Program-made: the position numbers and the translations under genes | Shown here: in pieces, positions 1-6,658 of the stretch | How positions within the stretch are numbered: position 1 is the stretch's first letter | Layout: each line of letters starts with the position of its first letter | Notes under the pieces: model-generated | Database searches by the model: none | Told to the model about the DNA's origin: nothing | The model's input: the letters and a program-made list of their open reading frames with translations, nothing else | Origin: Clostridium grantii DSM 8605 | Lineage (GTDB): Bacteria > Bacillota > Clostridia > Clostridiales > Clostridiaceae | Assembly (NCBI RefSeq): GCF_900129965.1 | Contig: NZ_FQXM01000006.1 | Span: 1 to 64,000 of the forward strand | Length of the DNA stretch: 64,000 bases | Direction: 5' to 3'

Positions 1-462
1 AAATACCTAAAAAATAAAGAAGGGAGTAAGTTTGTCAAAACAAGTAATATTATAAAAATCGAAAAGCAGATTAAATTACTTCATAGAAGATTAGCAAATA
101 TAAGAAGTAATCATAGTCACCAAGCAACGAACATGATAGTGAAAACCAAGCCATCAAGAGTTGTTATGGAAACACTTAACATTAAAGGAATGATGAAAAA
201 TAAGCATTTATCAAAAGCTATTGCACAACAATGCTTATATGAGTTTAAAAGACAAATTCAATATAAATGTGAGTTCAATGGAATTGAGTTTATCGAAGCT
301 GATACATGGTATCCATCATCAAAGACTTGTAGTGAGTGTGGACATATAAAAGCAAATCTTTCATTATCAGAAAGGACATATATCTGTGAAAAATGCGGTT
401 GTGTTATAGATAGAGATTATAATGCAAGTATTAATCTTTCAAGATATAAATTAGTAGGCTAA
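1..462 (+). CDS. tnpB: IS200/IS605-family TnpB (RNA-guided nuclease), 3' part
   Basis: The reading frame is open from base 1, so this is the C-terminal part of a gene that begins before the window. The METLNIKGM segment carries the RuvC-II glutamate. It is followed by a four-cysteine zinc ribbon (CSECGH, then CEKCG) and the terminal RuvC-III motif DRDYNAS. These are the hallmarks of TnpB/OrfB, the transposon-encoded RNA-guided endonuclease related to Cas12. All catalytic and zinc residues expected in this portion are present and there is no frameshift, so the copy may be functional. No tnpA is visible; it could lie upstream. Codon use looks like the surrounding low-GC genes. Confidence 0.9.
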   Translation, partial: KYLKNKEGSKFVKTSNIIKIEKQIKLLHRRLANIRSNHSHQATNMIVKTKPSRVVMETLNIKGMMKNKHLSKAIAQQCLYEFKRQIQYKCEFNGIEFIEADTWYPSSKTCSECGHIKANLSLSERTYICEKCGCVIDRDYNASINLSRYKLVG

Positions 463-620
463 TCACTTAAAAGATACTGCTAATGTGTACCATGCGTTGT
501 ATGGGAATTTAAGCCCTTGGAGTGTTATAGCAAACAAAAGTAGCTCAGGTGAAATTGGACACGGTGAATAGGGAATTAAACAAGCTTTATAGAGTTTTAT
601 AAGGTTTTGGCAACGGAAAT
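463..620 (+). mobile_element. IS200/IS605 right end and possible omega-RNA segment
   Basis: The segment after the tnpB stop holds no ORF and is more structured than typical intergenic DNA here. Just before the next gene lies a short imperfect hairpin (585-604, arms CTTTATA and TATAAGG with a six-base loop), as expected of the subterminal hairpin at an IS605-type right end. In characterised TnpB elements the guide (omega) RNA is made from the tnpB 3' end and this right-end DNA. The exact element boundary cannot be fixed from sequence alone; it probably falls between 605 and 625. Confidence 0.5.
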
Positions 621-622
621 AC

Positions 623-1039
623 GTGTATATTAATAAAACAAAAATAAAAGTTCGTTATGCTGAAACAGATCAAATGGGTATAGTTCATCATTCAAATTAC
701 TATATTTGGTTTGAAGTTGGAAGAACAGAATTTACTAAGAAATGTGGAATGAGCTACAGTGATATAGAAAAAGAAAATATTATGATGCCTGTACTTGAAA
801 CTGGTTGCAAACATATGGAAGGTGCTAAGTATGAGGATGAGCTTATAATTGAAACTTGGATTAACCAGTTAAGCGGTGCAAAAATAATTTTTAATTATAA
901 TATTATTAGAGAACTAGATAATAAACTCCTAGCAACAGGTTTTACAAAACAAACTTTTATAGATAATAACTTTAAAATTATCAACCTAAAGAAAAAACAT
1001 CCTGAACTTTTTGAGAAAATGGTTGCCCTTAATGTATAG
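623..1039 (+). CDS. YbgC/FadM-type acyl-CoA thioesterase (hot-dog fold)
   Basis: This 138-residue protein has the 4-hydroxybenzoyl-CoA thioesterase signature near the N-terminus: RYAETDQMGIVHHSNYYIWF, with the catalytic aspartate in ETDQMG and the HHSNY motif. The length is typical for the family, which hydrolyses acyl-CoA or acyl-ACP thioesters in the cytoplasm. The only in-frame start is the GTG at 623, with no good Shine-Dalgarno sequence upstream, because the IS200/IS605 right end directly abuts the gene. The insertion has therefore probably replaced the native promoter, ribosome site and perhaps the first codon. The coding frame itself is intact, so the gene may be read from a transcript entering from the transposon. 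Confidence 0.85.
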   Translation: MYINKTKIKVRYAETDQMGIVHHSNYYIWFEVGRTEFTKKCGMSYSDIEKENIMMPVLETGCKHMEGAKYEDELIIETWINQLSGAKIIFNYNIIRELDNKLLATGFTKQTFIDNNFKIINLKKKHPELFEKMVALNV

Positions 1040-1040
1040 T

Positions 1041-1079
1041 AAAAAACCATAAGCTTAATTACAAGCTTATGGTTTTTTT
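1041..1079. terminator. Bidirectional intrinsic terminator
   Basis: Perfect 16-bp stem (AAAAAACCATAAGCTT with its complement, loop AATTAC) ending in a T-run on both strands. It sits between the convergent thioesterase gene and the 1095-1502 gene. Confidence 0.9.
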
Positions 1080-1094
1080 AATTTTTAGAAATCA

Positions 1095-1502
1095 CTAGAT
1101 TTCACACTCTTCAACTTCAACTGTAAATTCTCCGCAATTTTCACATACTATGACCTTTACTATATAGCTATTATCTACTTTTTTCTCTTTTAATAATTTA
1201 TTATAAGAGGTATCCTTGTATTCATTAGATATACTGCTTGTTACATAGTTAGCATCTTTAGTGAATACGTAAAAAAAGTATTCTAAAAATTTATAACTTT
1301 TTTGTCTTTGCCCATCATAGCAAGCTTCACAAGCTTCTTTATAGTATTCTAAATCAAATTTAACATTTTCTCCTGATTTAAGAACTTCTAAAACTTCTTC
1401 TACTTCAAATCCTATTACTGGTTTTTCTTCATCATTAAAAAAATCCTGACATTTTTCTTTTTTTAATTCATATTCTTTATCATTGTAATTAAATTTATAC
1501 AT
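1095..1502 (-). CDS. Uncharacterised clostridial protein with C-terminal CxxC
   Basis: A 135-residue soluble, acidic protein with two cysteine pairs: CEACYDG in the middle and CENCGEF near the C-terminus. These could bind a metal or form a redox pair. It resembles small conserved clostridial proteins of the DUF3785 type, but I cannot confirm that family from the sequence alone. It lies 26 bases downstream of asnS on the same strand and has its own GAGGTGA ribosome site, so it is probably cotranscribed with asnS. No signal peptide or membrane segment is present. No function is assigned. Confidence 0.75.
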   Translation of the reverse strand: MYKFNYNDKEYELKKEKCQDFFNDEEKPVIGFEVEEVLEVLKSGENVKFDLEYYKEACEACYDGQRQKSYKFLEYFFYVFTKDANYVTSSISNEYKDTSYNKLLKEKKVDNSYIVKVIVCENCGEFTVEVEECEI

Positions 1503-1528
1503 ATTTTATTTCACCTCAAAATATTTTA

Positions 1529-2920
1529 TTAGAATTCTGAATTTCCTGGTGTTCTTGGGAAAGGTATAACATCTCTGATATTGCTCATACCTGTTAAATA
1601 CATAATAAGTCTTTCAAATCCAAGACCATATCCTGCATGTTTAGTTTCTCCAAATTTTCTAAGTTCTAAGTACCACCAATAATCTTCTTTATTTAATCCG
1701 TTTTCTTGAATTTTTCTTTCAAGAACGTCTAATCTTTCTTCCCTTTGACTTCCCCCAATAAGTTCTCCTACACCTGGAACTAAAAGGTCTGAGGCAGCAA
1801 CTGTTTTTCCATCCTCATTCATTCTCATATAGAAAGCTTTGATTTCCTTTGGATAATCTGTTACAAATACAGGTTTTCCATAAACTTTTTCAGTTAAATA
1901 TCTTTCATGTTCAGTTTGAAGGTCTACTCCCCATTTAACTGGGTATTCGAATTTTTCTCCTGATTTTTCTAATATTTCAACTGCTTCAGTATAAGTCACT
2001 CTTCCAAAGTCAGAGTTTAATACATTGTTTAGTCTTTGGAATAATCCCTTATCAACAAATTGATTAAAAAACTCCATTTCTTCTGGTGCATGTTCCATAA
2101 CATAATTAATTACAAACTTAATCATAGCTTCTGCATTATCAAGATAATCTTTTAATTCTGCAAAAGCCATTTCAGGCTCTATCATCCAAAATTCTGCTGC
2201 ATGTCTTGGTGTATTTGAATTTTCTGCTCTAAATGTTGGTCCAAAAGTATAAACATTTCTATGAGATAAAGCAAAAATTTCTGCATTTAACTGTCCACTA
2301 ACAGTAAGATTTGTTTCTTTTCCAAAGAAATCTTCTTTTACATCAATCTTTCCTTCATCATTTTTAGGAAGATTATTTAAATCCATAGTAGTAACTCTAA
2401 ACATTTCTCCTGCACCTTCGCAATCACTACCAGTAATTATTGGAGTGTTTACATAAACGAAGTCTTGCTCTTGGAAAAATTTATGTATAGCATAAGCTGC
2501 TATAGATCTAACTCTAAATACAGCTGAGAAAGTATTACTTCTTGGTCTCAAATGAGCGATTTCTCTTAAATATTCTAATGAATGTCTTTTCTTTTGAAGA
2601 GGGTAAGATGCATCAGATTTTCCTATTAATATAATATCTGTAGCTTGAATTTCAAAAGGTTGCTTTGCTCCATCCGTTTTAACAAACTTACCTTTGATTT
2701 GAACACTTGAGCTTATTGGTAATTTTGATATTTCTTTAAAATTCTCTATACTCTCTTCAAATACTACCTGAATACTCTTAAAAAAACTTCCATCATTAAT
2801 TTCAATAAATCCAAATTTATTTGATGCTCTTAATGTTTTTATCCATCCAGAAATTTCGATATCTTTTCCTAATAATTCATCTGTTTCTCTATATAACTTT
2901 CTTATTAATACGTTTTCCAT
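1529..2920 (-). CDS. asnS: Asparaginyl-tRNA synthetase
   Basis: A class IIb aminoacyl-tRNA synthetase that charges tRNA-Asn. An N-terminal OB-fold anticodon-binding domain (roughly residues 1-120) precedes the catalytic domain. Motif 2 contains FRAENSNTPRH and motif 3 contains GLGFERL near the C-terminus. The RAENSNT stretch and the ending PFPRTPG separate AsnRS from the related AspRS. The ATG at 2920 is preferred over the TTG three bases upstream, because GGGAGG then lies seven bases away. The 463-residue length is normal. A consensus promoter lies about 100 bases upstream and no T-box leader is visible. Confidence 0.97.
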   Translation of the reverse strand: MENVLIRKLYRETDELLGKDIEISGWIKTLRASNKFGFIEINDGSFFKSIQVVFEESIENFKEISKLPISSSVQIKGKFVKTDGAKQPFEIQATDIILIGKSDASYPLQKKRHSLEYLREIAHLRPRSNTFSAVFRVRSIAAYAIHKFFQEQDFVYVNTPIITGSDCEGAGEMFRVTTMDLNNLPKNDEGKIDVKEDFFGKETNLTVSGQLNAEIFALSHRNVYTFGPTFRAENSNTPRHAAEFWMIEPEMAFAELKDYLDNAEAMIKFVINYVMEHAPEEMEFFNQFVDKGLFQRLNNVLNSDFGRVTYTEAVEILEKSGEKFEYPVKWGVDLQTEHERYLTEKVYGKPVFVTDYPKEIKAFYMRMNEDGKTVAASDLLVPGVGELIGGSQREERLDVLERKIQENGLNKEDYWWYLELRKFGETKHAGYGLGFERLIMYLTGMSNIRDVIPFPRTPGNSEF

Positions 2921-3022
2921 CAATTAGCCTCCCTTGTTTTCCAAAACAATTTATATTATTATTCTTATCATTAATATTTAAAAAAAAGAATTTATTACAT
3001 ACCACTCCATATTACTATATCG

Positions 3023-3051
3023 ATTATAATATTTACCCTGTGAACTGTCAA
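3023..3051 (-). promoter_or_regulatory. Consensus sigma-A promoter of asnS
   Basis: A perfect TTGACA (3046-3051 on the complement) and a perfect TATAAT (3023-3028) are separated by 17 bases. Initiation about seven bases further on would give a leader of roughly 95 bases. Confidence 0.85.
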
Positions 3052-3103
3052 ATAGTTCATTATATTAATTATATATTTGAAAGTTTAAATTTCCATTAAA
3101 TAA

Positions 3104-3148
3104 ATAAAAAAGATATATTCAATTTATCATTGAGCATATCTTTTTTTT
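3104..3148 (-). terminator. Terminator of the YczE-like gene
   Basis: AAAAAAGATAT pairs with ATATCTTTTTT across a long loop, and a T-run follows on the minus strand. It separates the upstream gene from the asnS promoter. Confidence 0.65.
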
Positions 3149-3175
3149 AAATAAGTAATAAAACCTTTATTTTTG

Positions 3176-3838
3176 CTAAATTACAAGTTTTTTTTCTTCA
3201 ATCAATGGAGCCTTAGTTCCAAAGGTACCAACGCCACCTAACATCCTAGTTACTATCTTCTGATTAAAGTTAATTAATGGAGCAATTACTATAGCAATAG
3301 CAATTGTTCCTGCATTGATTTGTCCTGTGCCTATTCCCCCAAGATACCCAACAACTAAAGCTACAGCAATTGCACCTATTTCTGTAACAATTTTTGTAAA
3401 TATATAGTTTAAATTCTGTGTGTCTTTTAAAGTAATCACAAAAAAATCAACCGGTGGTAAAATACCTTTTGTGTAAATTTGAACAGCTACACCAAAACTC
3501 ATAATGTAAAGCCCTATTCCAAAAGATAAAATATTAATATATATATTCGCATCTACAAGCAAAGGGCTAAATATATAATTAAAGGCATTTAAAATAAACC
3601 CCATAAAAAACCCAATAATAACTGGCTGATAATATATTTTCTTTAATAAATATGAGCTAACTAAGGTAATTATAGAAGTTATTATAATCATCCATGTTCC
3701 TATAGACATACCAAAAACCATTGATAAATTGGAAAACAAAGCATCCCAAGCCCCAGCACCTATATGTGTATTAAGTATAACAGATGCTCCTATACCCCAA
3801 AAAATATATCCTAAACAATAAACAATCCATTTAATCAT
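3176..3838 (-). CDS. YczE/YyaS/YitT-type integral membrane protein
   Basis: A 220-residue hydrophobic protein with about five or six predicted membrane helices. The N-terminal half contains GIGASVILNTHIGAGAWDAL, a pattern typical of the YczE (COG2364) group: a small-residue helix followed by a conserved G-x-GAWDAL turn. B. subtilis YczE is linked to lipopeptide or polyketide production, but most members have no known substrate. The gene is monocistronic, with its own terminator and a divergent neighbour (phosphoglucomutase). The family call is fairly firm; no function is inferred. Confidence 0.8.
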   Translation of the reverse strand: MIKWIVYCLGYIFWGIGASVILNTHIGAGAWDALFSNLSMVFGMSIGTWMIIITSIITLVSSYLLKKIYYQPVIIGFFMGFILNAFNYIFSPLLVDANIYINILSFGIGLYIMSFGVAVQIYTKGILPPVDFFVITLKDTQNLNYIFTKIVTEIGAIAVALVVGYLGGIGTGQINAGTIAIAIVIAPLINFNQKIVTRMLGGVGTFGTKAPLIEEKKLVI

Positions 3839-3981
3839 ATGCTCTCCATCCTAATTTCATAAAATTTATTCCACTAGCCCTTAGTTATTATACATTCTTT
3901 TGAACTACTATTGCAATAATTTATATTCTAATACTTTGTTTATTTTATACTTACGAAGAAAATGACTTTTTTCCTTTTCAT

Positions 3982-4004
3982 AAAAGATAAATTACTGGTA
4001 TACT
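3982..4004 (+). promoter_or_regulatory. Probable extended -10 promoter of phosphoglucomutase
   Basis: TGGTATACT (3996-4004) has the TGn extension and five of six -10 matches. A weak -35 (TTCATA) lies 16 bases upstream. A transcript from here would begin at or within the palindromic element at 4008-4101. Confidence 0.5.
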
Positions 4005-4007
4005 ATA

Positions 4008-4101
4008 GACATACTTACGTAAACTTAATTTATTCATGTCAAAAATCTCAGGTTTTTATGAGTTTTGGACTTGAATAAATTTATAGTTGAAGTGATATGT
4101 C
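4008..4101 (+). repeat. Palindromic leader element, copy A
   Basis: A 94-base nested inverted repeat. The outer arms are GACATA (4008-4013) and TATGTC (4096-4101). The inner arms are AATTTATTCA (4027-4036) and TGAATAAATT (4072-4081). The apical arms are AAAA-CTCA and TGAGTTTT. The complement of 16501-16597 is a second copy, sharing blocks of 18 and 19 identical bases (TACGTAAACTTAATTTAT and TAAATTTATAGTTGAAGTG). Here the element lies between the promoter and the ribosome site of the phosphoglucomutase gene, so it would form the mRNA leader. Confidence 0.8.
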
Positions 4102-4140
4102 TATATATGTACAGAACATACTAAAAAAGGAGTGGAATTT

Positions 4141-5832
4141 ATGGAATACAGAAAACTTTACGAACAATGGTTAAACAATGAATTCTTTGATGAAAAAACT
4201 AGAGAAGAACTTAAAGCCTTAGAAGGTAATGAATCCGAAATAGAAGATAGATTTTATAAATCCTTAGAATTTGGTACTGCTGGTTTAAGAGGTAAATTAG
4301 GTGCAGGTACTAATAGAATGAATTCATATAACATAGCAAAAGTAACTCAAGGTATCGCTGATTATATAGTAGAAAGAGGCCCTGAATATATGGAAAGAGG
4401 TGTAGCAATTGCTTATGATTGCAGACATTTCTCTGATGATTTTTCTAAACTTGCTGCTCTTGTTTTAGCTGGCAATGGTATCAAAGCTTATTTATTTGAA
4501 TCTTTAAGACCTACACCTGAACTTTCTTATGCAATAAGACAACTTAATACTGCTAGTGGTATTATTATCACTGCAAGCCATAATCCAAAGGATTACAATG
4601 GTTATAAAGTTTATTGGGAAGATGGCGCACAAGTTCTTTCTGAAATTGCTGACGCTATGACTGAAAAAATCTCTTTAGTTGAAAGTTTTGAATCTGTTAA
4701 GAAAATGGATGAAGAAGAAGCTAAGGCTAAAGGTTTATTAACTATGCTTGGTAAGGAAATGGATGATAAATATATTAATATGGTAAAAAATCTTTCTATA
4801 AGAGATGAAGGTATTGATAAAAATATAAAAATTATTTATACTCCATTAAACGGTACTGGAAGCATTCCTGTTCAAAGAGTTTTAAAAGAGAGAGGCTTTA
4901 CTAATATAGCTGTTGTTCCAGAACAAGAACATCCAGATCCAGATTTCACAACAGTAGGCTACCCTAATCCTGAAGATACTAAAGCTTTCAAATATGCTGA
5001 AAATCTAGGTAAGGAAATTGGTGCTGAACTACTTATAGCTACTGACCCAGATTGCGATAGACTTGCTATTGAAGTAAGAGATGAAAATGGTGAGTATGTA
5101 TCATTTAACGGAAATCAAACTGGCGCTATTTTAATTAACTATATTGTAGAAGGTTTAAATGCTCTAGGAAAACTTCCTGAAAAGCCTGCTATAGTTAAAT
5201 CAATTGTAACTGGAGATTTAGGAAAAGCAATTGCTACTGAATATGGTGTTGAAACTTTTGAAGCTTTAACAGGTTTCAAAAATATTTGTGGAAGAATTCC
5301 TGAACTTAAAGAGAATGGCTACAACTATATTTTCGGATATGAAGAAAGTATTGGTTATACTACTGGAACAGAAGTAAGAGATAAAGATGGTGTTAGTTCT
5401 TCAATGTTATTGTGTGAAGCGGCTGCTTACTACAAAGCACAAGGAAAAACTCTTTTACAAGTAAGAGAAGAAATCTTCCAAAAACTTGGCTACTACAAAG
5501 AAAAACAAATTTCTTTAGTGCTTGAAGGTGTGGAAGGTCAAAATAGAATAAGTAGAATGATGGAAACTTATAGAGAAGAGTATCCAACACTAATTGGCGC
5601 TAAAAAATTAGCTGAAGCTATAGATTACTCAAAAGGCTATAAAGATATTCCTTCTTCAAATGTTTTGAAGTATTATTTAGAAGATGGTAGTTGGTATGCA
5701 GTACGACCTTCTGGTACTGAGCCAAAGATAAAAATCTACATTTACACAAAAGCTGACTCAGATGCTGCTGCTGATAAAAACATAGAAGTAATGGAAAAAA
5801 CAATTTTAGATACATTAAATTCTGTTGAGTAA
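4141..5832 (+). CDS. pgcA: Alpha-phosphoglucomutase / phosphomannomutase
   Basis: This enzyme interconverts glucose-1-phosphate and glucose-6-phosphate and supplies precursors for UDP-glucose and cell-wall glycans. It has the four landmarks of the alpha-D-phosphohexomutases: the phosphoserine loop TASHNPKDYNGYK (Ser146), the magnesium loop DPDCDRL, the sugar loop GYEESIGY, and the C-terminal phosphate site RPSGTEPKIK. At 563 residues it matches the PgcA/YhxB-type enzymes. The ATG at 4141 is chosen over the upstream GTG at 4132, because the GGAG ribosome site overlaps that GTG and sits eight bases from the ATG. The leader contains a palindromic repeat element that may affect expression. Confidence 0.95.
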   Translation: MEYRKLYEQWLNNEFFDEKTREELKALEGNESEIEDRFYKSLEFGTAGLRGKLGAGTNRMNSYNIAKVTQGIADYIVERGPEYMERGVAIAYDCRHFSDDFSKLAALVLAGNGIKAYLFESLRPTPELSYAIRQLNTASGIIITASHNPKDYNGYKVYWEDGAQVLSEIADAMTEKISLVESFESVKKMDEEEAKAKGLLTMLGKEMDDKYINMVKNLSIRDEGIDKNIKIIYTPLNGTGSIPVQRVLKERGFTNIAVVPEQEHPDPDFTTVGYPNPEDTKAFKYAENLGKEIGAELLIATDPDCDRLAIEVRDENGEYVSFNGNQTGAILINYIVEGLNALGKLPEKPAIVKSIVTGDLGKAIATEYGVETFEALTGFKNICGRIPELKENGYNYIFGYEESIGYTTGTEVRDKDGVSSSMLLCEAAAYYKAQGKTLLQVREEIFQKLGYYKEKQISLVLEGVEGQNRISRMMETYREEYPTLIGAKKLAEAIDYSKGYKDIPSSNVLKYYLEDGSWYAVRPSGTEPKIKIYIYTKADSDAAADKNIEVMEKTILDTLNSVE

Positions 5833-5835
5833 AAA

Positions 5836-5862
5836 AAGAAGCAAGGCTTTCCTTGCTTCTTT
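5836..5862. terminator. Bidirectional terminator
   Basis: GAAGCAAGG and CCTTGCTTC form a nine-bp stem with a four-base loop. A-tracts and T-tracts on both sides serve the convergent phosphoglucomutase and NERD-protein genes. Confidence 0.9.
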
Positions 5863-6598
5863 ATTTTCTTCCTTCAATTCTTTTATCAAAAATTTCTGAA
5901 ATTTTATCCACAGTTTCATTATTTAAAGCTTTAGTTTTCCCCAGTCCTTCATTAATATAGCTGAATAGCTCTGTTGATTTTAGAACTTTTATACTTCTAG
6001 TCGTAACTTTTAAAGTTCCCCCCACATTTTCATTAAATACTATTATAGATTTAATAGGAGTCTCTTCTTTAATACCATTATTTTTCAAGAAATTTTTTAA
6101 TACTCTTTCATGTTCTTTTCCCTGAATACATGGATTTTTGAATTTATTTGAATACTCACTGCCGCTTTTACTAAACTTTTTTTGAACCCAAGTATCCTCA
6201 TCTTCATCCCCTATAATTTCTCCTGTCATATTTTTAGTTTCAATATTTAAGATCCCATAAGGCGATAAAATAAGATGATCAATTTGAGCTCCTTTATGCC
6301 CATCCCATAAAGTTATGTCATTATATATATTGTACTCATTTGAAAGTTTCTTTAAAATTTTATAAATCTGTTTTTCTCCCTTTATACCCTTATTCAAAAT
6401 CTTTATTTTAAACATGGTAACTTGAATAAAACAAATTATAAATGTAATAATTGCCAATTGAATCATATACATATACTTAAATTCTACTATCCCTAGTATG
6501 GGTATAAAAGCTGAAAATAAATAAGCTATTATAGAATCACTTATTAATCTATTTCGTTTTTTATGCACAGATCTTTCTTTACTTTTTATATTAGCCAT
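5861..6598 (-). CDS. Membrane-anchored NERD-domain protein
   Basis: A basic N-terminus is followed by two adjacent hydrophobic segments (about residues 20-60) and then a NERD (nuclease-related) domain. The domain shows the G-x-x-GE motif (GIKGEKQIY), QIDHLILSPYGILNIETKN and a conserved C-terminal strand. NERD domains are related to restriction-type nucleases, and the D plus E-T-K pattern fits that fold. Biochemical roles are mostly unknown. The ATG at 6598 is preferred because the TAGGAG ribosome site overlaps the alternative ATG at 6604. The gene is followed by a shared terminator and has no operon partner that explains it. Confidence 0.85.
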   Translation of the reverse strand: MANIKSKERSVHKKRNRLISDSIIAYLFSAFIPILGIVEFKYMYMIQLAIITFIICFIQVTMFKIKILNKGIKGEKQIYKILKKLSNEYNIYNDITLWDGHKGAQIDHLILSPYGILNIETKNMTGEIIGDEDEDTWVQKKFSKSGSEYSNKFKNPCIQGKEHERVLKNFLKNNGIKEETPIKSIIVFNENVGGTLKVTTRSIKVLKSTELFSYINEGLGKTKALNNETVDKISEIFDKRIEGRK

Positions 6599-6658
6599 TG
6601 TCATCTCCTATTTTAATAATTTTTACTATTATAAAGTTATATCATTAAGAATACTATT

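Noticed and set aside
2921..3022. Possible T-box leader for asnS
   Set aside because: The leader is only about 95 bases and lacks the T-box core (AGGGTGGNACCGCG-like) and specifier structure.
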